Assembly: GCA_945889085.1 (NCBI GenBank)
Contig: CAMDBM010000002.1
Coordinates: 1 to 64,000, forward strand
DNA from: WLJO01 sp945889085
Lineage (GTDB): Bacteria > Actinomycetota > Acidimicrobiia > Acidimicrobiales > Ilumatobacteraceae
Length of the DNA stretch: 64,000 nucleotides
Reading direction: 5' to 3'
In this document: one piece after another, positions 17,766 through 27,289 of the stretch
How the letters are laid out: each line of letters begins with the position of its first letter
Position numbering within the stretch: position 1 is the stretch's first letter
The notes under the pieces: generated by a model
What the model was told of the DNA's origin: nothing
Seen by the model: only the letters and a program-made list of their open reading frames with translations
The model's database searches: none
Translations under genes and position numbers: made by a program

Positions 17766-19238
17766 TCATCGCCAAGTCACTTCTCGTGTGACGGGCTGGC
17801 TGCCCGCCGCACCGTTTAGCCAGCCACCGATCATGGTGGAGAACAACCCGGCACCGCCACCAGCATGCACCAAGAGGATGCCGCCCTGCCGGAACTTCGG
17901 GAGTGTTTGGTCTTTCAGGCCCTCCGGCACGCCCTCGGCGATACCGGCGGCCCCGCGGATGATGTCCGCACCCGCTATCTGCGTGCGCTCGTGGAGCTCG
18001 GCGAGGATGCGGGTTCGGTCCCACCCGGCGTCCGCGAACACACGGGCGTGCTCCGGGCCGAGGATGAGGACGACGTCAAAGGCGATGACAAGCTTCGGAT
18101 GCGTCATGGCGCGCAATGCAGCAGCCAACGAGTTGGCCAGCGACTCGGGTGTGCGTGACAACTGATCCACAATCACCTTGGGGCCTTCGCCGGCAAACAG
18201 CGTGATGGCGTCCGTGCCCGGGGTGATCCCGCGTTCGGTGGCGAGCGAGGTCCACGGCGAGCCCACTTCGTCCTCGGGGAAGCAGAACGAGATCTTCCCA
18301 GGATTGCCGTGTGCCGCGCGGTCCACGCCGCCCGGACGGCCACCGCCGACATTGCGGATCACGAGTTGCAAGGCCCTGCCGATGGTGAGGTTGGCGCGGT
18401 TGCCCTGGCCGAGCACGTTGACACCGCTGTTCATACCGATGGCCTGCGTGCCCGGACCGTTACAGATGATGACCGGACCCACCGGCATCGTGGTGGCCAG
18501 CACGCCGTGGATGTTGAACTCGTCGGTGCACGCGGCCTGCACGGCAGTAAGCACCCACGGGAAATACTCGGGTTTGCAACCGGCCATGACGGCGTTGATC
18601 GCAACCTTCTCCACCGTGATCTCCACGAGGTCCGGTGGCACGATCGCAACGAGTTCGTCCGGAGCGTGCGAGGTTCCCTCGAGCATGCGCAGCACGCGGG
18701 CCTCGGTGGGCGGCACGACGGGGAGGCCGTCGGTCCAGCCGCGCTCGAACAATGTCTCCATCTCGTCCTCGAGCGTTGCGAGTTCGATGCGGCGTGCACG
18801 CAATTTTGATCCGGTGAAGCGGACGCGCAGTTCGTCGGCAAGGTCGGGATCCACCGACTTCGACCCGCAACCCGGGCGCATCACCGGAAGATCGGGTGCT
18901 AGCCCCGCAACGCCGCTGACCTGCTCCCAGTCGGTACGGGACCAGCCAACAGTGCGTTCAAGCTCCCGGCCGTTAGCCACCCGGATGAGCGTGGGTACGG
19001 TCTCGATCTCGTGGTGCCAACTGACAGCGAGCTCGGCATCCGAGAGTGACGGCAGGCCGCCAAGGAACGACGCATCGTCCTGCACGTAGACGGTGAGCGG
19101 GGTTGCCGAGGCACCCAACTGTTCGAGCACGGGCACGACCATGCGGCATGTGGCGCAGTCCTGCTTGACGACCACGACGAGTCCGTCGGGTAGTACAGGT
19201 GCGGCGGTCGGGGCGACGGCGTGCGGCTCAGCGGACAT
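17766..19238 (-). CDS. Thioredoxin-domain fusion protein, partner of the UGSC selenoprotein
   Basis: A 490-residue protein with two parts. Residues 18-110 look like a thioredoxin fold with active site C28-A-T-C31 and a cis-proline segment TVPTLIRVANG. Residues about 140-490 form a large domain I cannot name, rich in conserved-looking glycine and cysteine motifs: WTDGLPVVPPTE, AINAVMAGCKPEYFP, GPVIICNGPGT, GMNSGVNVLGQGNRANLTIG. A linker carries RPGC124GS. It is the first gene of the operon with the UGSC selenoprotein, so the CxxC domain is a natural electron donor to the Sec/Cys centre. ATG 19238; the gene is divergent from the MBL hydrolase. Function beyond redox is unknown. Confidence 0.7.
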   Translation of the reverse strand: MSAEPHAVAPTAAPVLPDGLVVVVKQDCATCRMVVPVLEQLGASATPLTVYVQDDASFLGGLPSLSDAELAVSWHHEIETVPTLIRVANGRELERTVGWSRTDWEQVSGVAGLAPDLPVMRPGCGSKSVDPDLADELRVRFTGSKLRARRIELATLEDEMETLFERGWTDGLPVVPPTEARVLRMLEGTSHAPDELVAIVPPDLVEITVEKVAINAVMAGCKPEYFPWVLTAVQAACTDEFNIHGVLATTMPVGPVIICNGPGTQAIGMNSGVNVLGQGNRANLTIGRALQLVIRNVGGGRPGGVDRAAHGNPGKISFCFPEDEVGSPWTSLATERGITPGTDAITLFAGEGPKVIVDQLSRTPESLANSLAAALRAMTHPKLVIAFDVVLILGPEHARVFADAGWDRTRILAELHERTQIAGADIIRGAAGIAEGVPEGLKDQTLPKFRQGGILLVHAGGGAGLFSTMIGGWLNGAAGSQPVTREVTWR

Positions 19239-19326
19239 TGACCCGGACGGTAGTGCTCCGGTGCGACATGTGCCACAGTCCCGCCCCTAGACACGGCCAG
19301 ATGGCACCCGTAGCGTCTGTCCCGCT

Positions 19327-20181
19327 GTGGGGAACACCGTTCGAATCACGTTCCACGGCGTCCGTGGGTCGACGCCGTGTCACGGTGACGAAGTCCGTCG
19401 GTACGGCGGGAACACGTCATGCGTGTCTGTTGACGCGCCCGGGGAGGACCCGCTCGTGTTCGACCTCGGCACCGGATTGCGCTACTTCGGCCGAAACCAA
19501 CCCCACGACGGATCGTTCCGAGGAACGTGCCTGCTCACGCACCTGCACTGGGACCACACCCAGGGTCTCCCGTTCTTCGTCCCGATCCTGCGCGATGGCG
19601 CCAAGCTCGACATCTACGGGCCAACCCAGGAGGACGGGGCCACGGTCCGTACCGCGATGAGCCGCTTCATGGCGCCCCCACACTTCCCGGTGGAGCTGGA
19701 CAAGCTTCCCGGTGCGATCAACTTCTTCGATGTGGGCGACCACGATTTCTTCGTCGGGGGCTTCGCCGTCCGGTCGCGCCTCATCCCCCATGTTGGCAAC
19801 ACGCTCGGCTTCCGGGTGGAGTGGAACGGGCTGTCGATTGCCTACCTGTCGGACCACCAACAGCCCTACGACGGTTCGTTCGGCGCCACCGACGGGGCGA
19901 TGGACCTTGTACGCGGTGCCGATCTCGTGATCCACGATGCGCAGTACACGCCTGAAGAGTTCGAGATGAAGAGCACGTGGGGTCATTGCACGGTTGATTA
20001 CGCCGTGTGGCTCGCCGCAACAGCGGGCGCCAAGCGTCTTGCTCTGTTCCATCACGACCCGACCCGTCATGACGACGATGTGGACGCGCTGCTGTGCGCG
20101 GCGCGCGAGTCCGGCCGTGAACAGGGTGTGGAGGTCTTCGCTGCAAGCGAGGGTCTCACCGTGTCGCTCGACGCTGCCTGA
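19327..20181 (+). CDS. MBL-fold metallo-hydrolase
   Basis: A 284-residue metallo-beta-lactamase-fold protein. The metal motif HxHxDH is present as LTHLHWDHTQG, with later conserved segments RLIPHVGNTLGFRVEW, YLSDHQQ (metal Asp) and FHHDPTRHDDDVD (final His). The N-terminal FHGVRGSTPCHG..RYGGNTSC block marks the phosphodiesterase/RNase Z-like subgroup sometimes linked to cyclic nucleotide hydrolysis. Substrate unknown. Start is GTG 19327. It is separated by about 170 bases from the next gene, so a promoter for the latter probably lies between. Confidence 0.8.
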   Translation: MGNTVRITFHGVRGSTPCHGDEVRRYGGNTSCVSVDAPGEDPLVFDLGTGLRYFGRNQPHDGSFRGTCLLTHLHWDHTQGLPFFVPILRDGAKLDIYGPTQEDGATVRTAMSRFMAPPHFPVELDKLPGAINFFDVGDHDFFVGGFAVRSRLIPHVGNTLGFRVEWNGLSIAYLSDHQQPYDGSFGATDGAMDLVRGADLVIHDAQYTPEEFEMKSTWGHCTVDYAVWLAATAGAKRLALFHHDPTRHDDDVDALLCAARESGREQGVEVFAASEGLTVSLDAA

Positions 20182-20350
20182 CCGAGGCTTACCCGTTGCC
20201 GGTAAGGGCAGATCCCCGGTTGCGTTGACGAGTACGTGCCGGACGTCTGCTCCCCGGGTTGACGGACTAGGGTCAACCCCTGAAGAGGGTCTCGCCCAGA
20301 TCCGCAGTGTCGGCAGTTCGCTGGCGGGAACCGGGTGTGAAGGGACGATC

Positions 20351-23300
20351 ATGACTGACGTAGTTCACAAGCGGGGTGGCCAGCACGCCGGGGACCTCGA
20401 CGCGAAGTACCGGGAGCCCGACGGCAGTTTCTACTTCACTGGGGTGCAGGCCCTCGTCCGCGTGCCGATCGACCAGATGCGTGCGGACCGGGACGCGGGT
20501 CTGAACACGGCGACCTTCATCTCCGGCTATCAGGGCTCGCCGCTTGGCGGTTACGACCGAGAACTCATTGCGCACAAGAAGCTCCTCGAACCGTGGAACT
20601 TCGTGCATGTGCCCGGCCTGAACGAGGAACTCGGCGCAACCGCAGTGGTCGGCAGCCAGATCTCGGCAACGTTCCCGGGACAGAAATATGACGGTGTCCT
20701 CGGCGTCTGGTACGGCAAGGCACCGGGTCTCGACCGCTCGGGCGACGCGATCCGCCACGCGCAGTACGGCGGCACCACCCGTCACGGCGGTGTGCTCGCG
20801 CTGGTAGGGGACGATCCGGCCTGCAAGTCGTCCACCCTGCCGTCGTCATCGGAGTGGTCGATGGCGGATCTGCACATCCCCACCCTCCAGCCCGGAAACG
20901 TGCAGGAGAGCCTGGACCTCGGTCTGCACGGAATCGCGATCTCCCGACTCGTCGGGCTCTGGACCGGCATGAAGATCGTGTCGGCGGTTGCCGACGGTAC
21001 GGCAACCATCGAGGTCGGTCCCGGCCGGTTCGCCCCAGTGATCCCCGAACTGATCTGGAACGGCAAGCCGTATCGGCCGACCGTCGAGGGCAACGTCGGG
21101 CCCTGGACCTCCGGTCCGCTGGAGAAGGAGATCTTCGAAGCACGGATCCCGCTCGCCGAGATGTATGCGTCGGCCAACAACCTCAACCGGATCACGGTCG
21201 ACCCACCGCAGGCATGGATCGGCATTGTTGCATCGGGTCGTTGTTACTACGAGACCCTTGAGGCGCTTCATCTCCTCGGCCTCAGCCGGGCGGACCTCTC
21301 CAGATTCGGTATCCGACTCCTGCAGCTCGGCATGCTCTACCCGTTGGAGCGCGACGTGGTGCGCCGCTTCGCGCAGGGCCTCGAGGAGATCGTCGTCGTC
21401 GAGGAGAAGCGCCCGTTCATCGAGACGTACCTCCGTGACGCCCTGTACGACATGACGAACGCGCCGAGGATCCTCGGCAAGCGGGACCACGAGGGTGCCC
21501 TGCTGGTGCCCGGCACGGGAGCCCTCGATGCCGACTACCTCGTCGACCCCCTGCGCCGGCGTCTCGCAGCGCGCCTCGACTCTGCGCAGATGACACCGGC
21601 CACTCCGTCCTCGTCGGCCCTGCAGATCAAGCGCAAGATCGAGGTGCTCCCGAACCGCACGCCGTACTTCTGCTCCGGGTGCCCGCACTCCACGAGCACC
21701 AAGGTGCCAGAGGGCTCGCTGGTCGGCTCCGGAATCGGCTGCCACGGTCTCGTGGTGTTCCTCGCCCCGGAGCGCGTGGGCCAGATCATGGGCGGCACGC
21801 AGATGGGCGGCGAGGGCGTCCAGTGGATTGGGGTTGCCCCGTTCGTCGAGACCGAACACTTCATCCAGAACATCGGGGACGGCACCTTCGCCCACTCGGG
21901 CTCGCTCGCCATCCGCCAGGCAGTCGCCGCGGACGCGAACATGACGTTCAAACTGCTCTACAACAGCGCCGTGGCAATGACCGGCGGTCAGGACGCAGCA
22001 GGCGCGATGCCCGTCGACCGTCTCTCGTCGTGGGCGCTGTGCGAAGGCGTCAAGCGGGTCATCATCACCACCGACGAGTTGTCGAGGTACCGGGGCGTCA
22101 AACTGTCGTCCGGTGTCGAGGTGTGGGACCGCTCCCGAATCGTCGAGGCACAGGAAGTACTCGCGAAGATCCCCGGCGTCACTCTGCTCATCCACGACCA
22201 GCAGTGCGCAGCGGAAAAGCGTCGGGACCGCAAGCGCGGCAACGCCGTAGATCCGGCACGCCGGGTTGTCATCAACCAGCGCGTGTGCGAGGGATGTGGA
22301 GACTGCGGCGTGAAGTCGAACTGTCTCTCCGTTCAGCCCGTGGATACCGAGTTCGGGCGCAAGACGGCAATTCACCAGTCGTCCTGCAACAAGGACTATT
22401 CCTGCCTCGAGGGTGATTGCCCCTCGTTCCTCACCGTGGTGCCCAAGAAATCCTCCGCTAGGTCGAAAAAAGCGACACGGGCCGAGGGCGGGGCCCGCCG
22501 TCGCCCGACGTTCGACCTGTCGCTGCTGCCCGAGCCGACACCGATCGTGCCCACAGACAACGTCACGCTCCGGATGCCCGGGGTAGGCGGTACGGGCGTG
22601 GTCACTGTTGCCCAGATCGTCGGCACGGCCGCAACCCTCGACGGCAAGCACGTCGGTGGCCTCGATCAGACCGGTCTCTCGCAGAAGGCCGGGCCGGTGG
22701 TTTCCGACGTGCACATCTCCTCCACGCCCATCGAGGGAACGAACAAGATCACTGCGGGTGGGGCGGATCTCTACCTCGTGTTCGACCTCCTCGTCGGTCT
22801 CTCGCCGGGCAACCTGGTTGGGGTGTCGCCTGCCCGGACGGTTGCGGTGGTCTCCACCTCGAAGAGTCCCACCGGGCTCATGGTGCGGGATACGAGCGCC
22901 GTGTACCCGAATCTCGCGGACCTGCAGTCCGACATGAACCAGGCGACGCGTGCGGCGGACAACCGTTTCCTCGACACGATCGCCGTCACCGAAGCACTCT
23001 TTGGGGAGTCGACAACGGCGAACATTTTCCAGCTCGGTATTGCGTACCAGTTGGGGGCACTGCCGGTATCTGCCGGGGCGATCGAATCGGCAATCGAGCT
23101 GAACGGTGCAGCGGTCAAGGCCAACAAGCTTGCGTTCCGCTGGGGGCGGCTCTGGGCCGTCGATCCCGCGAGGGTCCGCGAGCACTCGGTGTTCGCGGAG
23201 GACTACCTCCCCAAGCCCACGCAGCGCATCGAGGAAGCGATTGTCTCCATGGGTCTCGGCGACGGGGAACTGGGTCGGATCGTTCGCCTGCGCGCAGGGG

Positions 23301-23872
23301 ATCTCGTCGTCTACCAGAACGAGAAGTACGCACGCTCCTATCTCGATGTGGTGAAGCAGGCCGCCGGTACGGACAGCATTGCCTTCGCCGAGGCCGTTGC
23401 TCGCGGTCTCTACCGGCTGATGGCGTACAAGGACGAGTACGAGGTTGCCCGGCTCCATCTGGAGGAGGGGGCCCGCGCCGAGGTGGAGAATGCCGTCGGC
23501 GCGAACGTCAAGGTGTACTTCAACTTCCATCCGCCGCTCCTGCGCAGCCTCGGTATGAAGAACAAGATTGCGCTGGGTCCGTGGGCCCGCCCGATCCTCG
23601 GCATGCTGCGCGCAGGGCGCGGCCTGCGGGGCACGTGGGCCGATCCCTTCGGCAAGGCCGAGGTCCGTCGGGTGGAGCGTGGGCTCATCAACGAGTACGT
23701 GTCACTGATCGGGCAGGTATCTACCCGGGTCAACGACGGCACGGTGGCGGCAGCGGTGGAGCTGGCTGGTCTGCCGGAACTCGTCCGTGGGTATGAGCAG
23801 ATCAAACTGCGCACCGTGGAGCACTACCGCTCAGAGCTCGCCCGCCTCCGTAGCAACCTCGGGCTCGTGTAG
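20351..23872 (+). CDS. Indolepyruvate:ferredoxin oxidoreductase, fused alpha/beta/gamma type
   Basis: A single 1173-residue 2-oxoacid:ferredoxin oxidoreductase that decarboxylates aryl pyruvates to aryl-acetyl-CoA, reducing ferredoxin. Order: pyrimidine-binding domain (ISGYQGSPLGGYD near residue 55), TPP-binding domain (CSGCPHSTSTKVPEG and GDGTFAHSG), a cysteine-rich Fe-S segment (CEGCGDCGVKSNC, later CNKDYSCLEGDCP), and the C-terminal gamma domain (MPGVGGTGVVTVAQ). The fused architecture is common in aerobic actinobacteria and proteobacteria. It fits with aromatic amino-acid breakdown and with the HpaB-type hydroxylase nearby. ATG 20351 is chosen; the 119 residues upstream in frame are antisense-like noise. 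Confidence 0.9.
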   Translation: MTDVVHKRGGQHAGDLDAKYREPDGSFYFTGVQALVRVPIDQMRADRDAGLNTATFISGYQGSPLGGYDRELIAHKKLLEPWNFVHVPGLNEELGATAVVGSQISATFPGQKYDGVLGVWYGKAPGLDRSGDAIRHAQYGGTTRHGGVLALVGDDPACKSSTLPSSSEWSMADLHIPTLQPGNVQESLDLGLHGIAISRLVGLWTGMKIVSAVADGTATIEVGPGRFAPVIPELIWNGKPYRPTVEGNVGPWTSGPLEKEIFEARIPLAEMYASANNLNRITVDPPQAWIGIVASGRCYYETLEALHLLGLSRADLSRFGIRLLQLGMLYPLERDVVRRFAQGLEEIVVVEEKRPFIETYLRDALYDMTNAPRILGKRDHEGALLVPGTGALDADYLVDPLRRRLAARLDSAQMTPATPSSSALQIKRKIEVLPNRTPYFCSGCPHSTSTKVPEGSLVGSGIGCHGLVVFLAPERVGQIMGGTQMGGEGVQWIGVAPFVETEHFIQNIGDGTFAHSGSLAIRQAVAADANMTFKLLYNSAVAMTGGQDAAGAMPVDRLSSWALCEGVKRVIITTDELSRYRGVKLSSGVEVWDRSRIVEAQEVLAKIPGVTLLIHDQQCAAEKRRDRKRGNAVDPARRVVINQRVCEGCGDCGVKSNCLSVQPVDTEFGRKTAIHQSSCNKDYSCLEGDCPSFLTVVPKKSSARSKKATRAEGGARRRPTFDLSLLPEPTPIVPTDNVTLRMPGVGGTGVVTVAQIVGTAATLDGKHVGGLDQTGLSQKAGPVVSDVHISSTPIEGTNKITAGGADLYLVFDLLVGLSPGNLVGVSPARTVAVVSTSKSPTGLMVRDTSAVYPNLADLQSDMNQATRAADNRFLDTIAVTEALFGESTTANIFQLGIAYQLGALPVSAGAIESAIELNGAAVKANKLAFRWGRLWAVDPARVREHSVFAEDYLPKPTQRIEEAIVSMGLGDGELGRIVRLRAGDLVVYQNEKYARSYLDVVKQAAGTDSIAFAEAVARGLYRLMAYKDEYEVARLHLEEGARAEVENAVGANVKVYFNFHPPLLRSLGMKNKIALGPWARPILGMLRAGRGLRGTWADPFGKAEVRRVERGLINEYVSLIGQVSTRVNDGTVAAAVELAGLPELVRGYEQIKLRTVEHYRSELARLRSNLGLV

Positions 23873-23882
23873 CTGCGGCGAG

Positions 23883-24434
23883 TTATTTGGCAGTCTCGAA
23901 CCGGTGGTAGTCCGTGGTGTCCATGATGGAGCCGGGGCCCTCGGTGGGCAGCATCTCGAAGTAGTTGAGTGCGCCGTTCACGTCGTGCTCCCAGACCTCC
24001 TTGGGCACCTCGTAGAGCACCTCGATGCCGTTGCCGTCGGGGTCGCTGATGTAGACGCTGTGGGTCATGCCGTGGTTGCCGCGAATGATGAACTTCACCC
24101 CGATGTCCTGGATGTGCTCGATGCGCGCTAGCCATTCCTCCCGTGTCGGGTAGCCGATGGCAACGTGGTTCAGGCCGACCTTGGCCTCGGGGAAGAAGCC
24201 GCCCCACGGTTCAGCGGGCTCGAGGGTGCCCTTCCCCTGGACGAGCGCGATGTCGTGATGCGAGTCTGGGTGGCCCTGGTAGAACCACATCGTGGAGCCG
24301 GCGAGCGGTCCGGTGAGTTCACCGTTGCGCGTGAAGCCGAGGACCTCGGTGTAGAACCGATGCGACGCCTCGATGTCCCGGACGGTGAGGACGAGGTGAT
24401 TGACGGACGGGCCGTACGGGTGTGCAGAAGGCAT
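23883..24434 (-). CDS. VOC family protein (glyoxalase/extradiol dioxygenase type)
   Basis: A 183-residue vicinal-oxygen-chelate protein with two beta-alpha-beta-beta-beta modules. Metal ligands can be placed: His in VNHLVLTVRDIE, His in LNHVAIGYP and Glu in NGIEVLYEVP. The ending resembles biphenyl/catechol-type ring-cleaving dioxygenases, so extradiol cleavage is plausible, but glyoxalase-like roles cannot be excluded. It is convergent with the oxidoreductase gene (10-base gap) and divergent from the hydroxylase gene. Confidence 0.75.
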   Translation of the reverse strand: MPSAHPYGPSVNHLVLTVRDIEASHRFYTEVLGFTRNGELTGPLAGSTMWFYQGHPDSHHDIALVQGKGTLEPAEPWGGFFPEAKVGLNHVAIGYPTREEWLARIEHIQDIGVKFIIRGNHGMTHSVYISDPDGNGIEVLYEVPKEVWEHDVNGALNYFEMLPTEGPGSIMDTTDYHRFETAK

Positions 24435-24622
24435 GACAGTTCCCCAGATCGAGAAGATTTCCCGCTTCGGAGACTACGAGATCGCCCGAGATGGGGCAAC
24501 GGTTCGAGGCTCGGGCGATCCGTCCCGCTGCAGAGCGAGTGGCTGCGTGGTTACGCTGATTGGGTGGGCAGGCAAGCACAAGGACCACCGCCGTGCTGGG
24601 CCGATGCGACCGGGGGATCAAC

Positions 24623-26185
24623 GTGACAGCAACCGAGAGTCAGCCGACCTCGTCCACCGCACGTCGTGCGTACACGGGCGCCGAGTACATCGAGAGCCTG
24701 CGCGATGGCCGCACGGTGTACTTCCAGGGCGAGCGGGTCAAGGACGTCACCACGCACCCGGCGTTCCGCAACAGCGTGAGGTCCATCGCGACGATGTACG
24801 ACGCGCTGCACGACCCAGCCACCCGGGACATCCTCACCACCGAGACCGACACCGGGAGCGGCGGCCGTACGCATCGGTTCTTCAAGGTTCCCCGGACGGT
24901 GGAGGATCTCATCGGCGGCCGTGACGCCATCGCCTGCTGGCAGCGCCTCGTCCATGGATGGATGGGTCGGGCGCCCGACTACAAGGCGGCGTTCCTCGGC
25001 ACCCTCGGTGCCAACAGCGAGTTCTACGCCCCGTACCAGGCCAACGCGCTGCACTGGTACAAAGAGACGCAGGAGACCGTTCCGTACTGGAACCACGCAA
25101 TCGTCCACCCGCCCGTGGACCGCAACCTGCCCGCGGACGAGTCGGCGGGGGTTTGCATGCACGTCGAGAAAGAGACCGACAACGGCCTCGTCGTGTCGGG
25201 TGCGAAGGTGGTCGCAACCGGCTCGGCACTCACGCACTACAACTTCATCGCCCACTACGGACTGCCGGTGAGGCACAAGGCGTACGGAATCGTGTGCACA
25301 ACGCCGATGGACGCACCCGGGGTCAAACTGATCTGCCGCAACTCCTTCGAGTTCCAGGCGGCTGTTACCGGCAGCCCATTCGACTACCCACTGTCGAGCC
25401 GGCTGGACGAGAACGACTCGATCCTCGTGTTCGACAAGGTGCTCATCCCGTGGGAGAACGTCTTCATGTACGGGGCCGACGAGGCAACGTCGTGGGCGGG
25501 TGGTTCGGGCTTCACTCCGCGGTTCACCCTGCACGGGCTCACACGCCTCTGCGTCAAACTCGACTTCATCATCGGAGTGCTCGCCAAGGCCCTGCGCGCC
25601 ACCGGCGCGAGCGAGTTCCGCGGCGTTCAGGCAAACCTCGGCGAGTGCATCGCAATCCGCAACATGTTCTGGGCGATGAGTGACCAGATGTGCAAGTCGC
25701 CGACCATGTGGGCGAACGGCTGCTTGCAGCCGAACCTCGAGACCGGGATGTCGTACCGGGTCATGGCCCCGTGGCTGTACCCGAGGATCAAGGAGATCAT
25801 CGAGCAGGTGGTCGCATCCGGCCTCATCTACGTGAACTCGAACGCTGCCGACTTCAAGTCCGACGAGATCCGCCCGTACCTCGAGAAGTACGTCCGTGGG
25901 TCCAACGGCATCGGTGCCCTCGACCGCGTGAAGATCATGAAACTGCTGTGGGACTGCATCGGCAGCGAGTTCGGCGGTCGCCACGAGTTGTACGAGCGCA
26001 ATTACTCGGGAAGCCACGAGGACGCACGAATCCAGTGCGTAGGCGTGGCCAGCATGACCGGGACCCTCGAGATGATGGAGGGCATGGCGGATCGCGCGAT
26101 GTCTGAGTACGACCTCGACGGCTGGACCTCGGACAAGTTCCTGAATCCCACAGACGTCAGCGCCATCGGCAAGTTCAACTTCTGA
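24623..26185 (+). CDS. HpaB-type FADH2-dependent aromatic monooxygenase (4-hydroxyphenylacetate 3-hydroxylase family)
   Basis: Oxygenase component of a two-component flavin monooxygenase that ortho-hydroxylates phenols. The 520-residue protein shows the family layout: RRAYTGAEYIESLRDGR at the N-terminus, WMGRAPDYKAAFLGTLG, the VSGAKVVATGSALTHYNF flavin region, and VLIPWENVFMYG. It needs reduced flavin, which the flavin reductase two genes downstream can provide. Substrate could be 4-hydroxyphenylacetate, a chlorophenol or another phenol. GTG 24623, after a GGGGG ribosome binding site, gives the expected N-terminus. Confidence 0.86.
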   Translation: MTATESQPTSSTARRAYTGAEYIESLRDGRTVYFQGERVKDVTTHPAFRNSVRSIATMYDALHDPATRDILTTETDTGSGGRTHRFFKVPRTVEDLIGGRDAIACWQRLVHGWMGRAPDYKAAFLGTLGANSEFYAPYQANALHWYKETQETVPYWNHAIVHPPVDRNLPADESAGVCMHVEKETDNGLVVSGAKVVATGSALTHYNFIAHYGLPVRHKAYGIVCTTPMDAPGVKLICRNSFEFQAAVTGSPFDYPLSSRLDENDSILVFDKVLIPWENVFMYGADEATSWAGGSGFTPRFTLHGLTRLCVKLDFIIGVLAKALRATGASEFRGVQANLGECIAIRNMFWAMSDQMCKSPTMWANGCLQPNLETGMSYRVMAPWLYPRIKEIIEQVVASGLIYVNSNAADFKSDEIRPYLEKYVRGSNGIGALDRVKIMKLLWDCIGSEFGGRHELYERNYSGSHEDARIQCVGVASMTGTLEMMEGMADRAMSEYDLDGWTSDKFLNPTDVSAIGKFNF

Positions 26186-26219
26186 TTCCGGGCCGCATGA
26201 TGGCTACGGTCGGGGGCAC

Positions 26220-27194
26220 ATGAGGTTCATCGTCTACGGAACAGGTGCGGTCGGGGGCCCGATCGCCGCAAAGCTGGTGCAGAACGAACACGACGTGGTT
26301 GCGGTGGCCCGCGGCGAGCATGCCACGGCGATGGCGCGGGATGGGTTGGTGCTCGAGACGCCCACGGGTGCGGTTCACGTGCGGCTGCCGGTGGTCACGG
26401 ACCCGGGCGACATCGTGTTCGGCGTGGGGGACGTCGTGATCATCTCGGTGAAGTCCCAGGACCTCCCCCCGGTACTCGAGCGGCTGGCCAGGACGATGCC
26501 GTGGGGTACGCCGGTGGTGTGTGCCCAGAACGCAGTGTGCAACGAGCCGAGTGCGCTCCGGCTCTTCCCCAACGTGTACGGGATGAACGTGATGCTCATC
26601 GGCACGCACCTGAAGCCCGGGGTGGTGCAGGTGTATACGTCGCCGCTCAACGGGATCCTCGACATCGGTCGGTACCCCAACGGGGTGGATGACACGAGCC
26701 GTGCGATCTGTGCTGCGCTCGAACAGTCGGGATTCGAGTCCGCGGCCCGGCCGGACATCATGCGGTGGAAGTACGGCAAGCTGCTCATGAACCTCAACAA
26801 TGCGATCGAGGTGGCCGTCGGCCCCGGGTTCGGGTACTCCGAGGCCTACCGACGCGTGCGTGCAGAGGGGGAGGCGTGCCTGAGTGCCGCCGGGATCGAG
26901 TACGTAGGACGCGACGAGGATGTCGCCCACCGTGGGGACACACTCCGCTTCCACCTCATCGAGGGGCAGGACCGCGGCGGCGGGTCAACGTGGCAGAGCT
27001 TCCTGCGCAACCGCGGCAGCGCCGAGACCGACTATCTCAACGGTGAGATCGTGCTCCTCGGCCGGCTGCACGGAATCCCGACCCCCGCGAACGCGTTCCT
27101 CCAGCGCCTGATGCACCGCATGCTCGTCGACGGACCCGCCCCGGGATCGATGAGCCACGACGAACTCGTGGCGGCTATGGATGCCGACCAGTAG
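26220..27194 (+). CDS. Ketopantoate reductase (PanE/ApbA) family oxidoreductase
   Basis: A 324-residue NADP-dependent reductase. The N-terminal dinucleotide motif is VYGTGAVGGPIAAKL, followed by DVVIISVKSQDL and CAQNAVCNE (the family's QNG position is QNA here). The catalytic lysine lies in IMRWKYGKLLMNLNN. In its place between an aromatic hydroxylase and its flavin reductase, a role in reducing a 2-oxo acid of aromatic catabolism is more likely than pantothenate synthesis; this is inference. ATG 26220, 34 bases after the hydroxylase. Confidence 0.75.
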   Translation: MRFIVYGTGAVGGPIAAKLVQNEHDVVAVARGEHATAMARDGLVLETPTGAVHVRLPVVTDPGDIVFGVGDVVIISVKSQDLPPVLERLARTMPWGTPVVCAQNAVCNEPSALRLFPNVYGMNVMLIGTHLKPGVVQVYTSPLNGILDIGRYPNGVDDTSRAICAALEQSGFESAARPDIMRWKYGKLLMNLNNAIEVAVGPGFGYSEAYRRVRAEGEACLSAAGIEYVGRDEDVAHRGDTLRFHLIEGQDRGGGSTWQSFLRNRGSAETDYLNGEIVLLGRLHGIPTPANAFLQRLMHRMLVDGPAPGSMSHDELVAAMDADQ

Positions 27195-27289
27195 TCGGTC
27201 GCATTGGTCGGTCCGTCGGTTGCGTACCGAGTGGCACGGGGGGCGAAGTCGTTCCTGACAGTTGTGGCGCCGTCGCCTAACGTGAGCAC

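Noticed and set aside
20846..23530. Long minus-strand open frame (894 codons) opposite the oxidoreductase gene
   Set aside because: It is the antisense of a clear enzyme; composition is His/Arg/Gly/Glu-rich with no domain. Long antisense frames are expected at this GC content.
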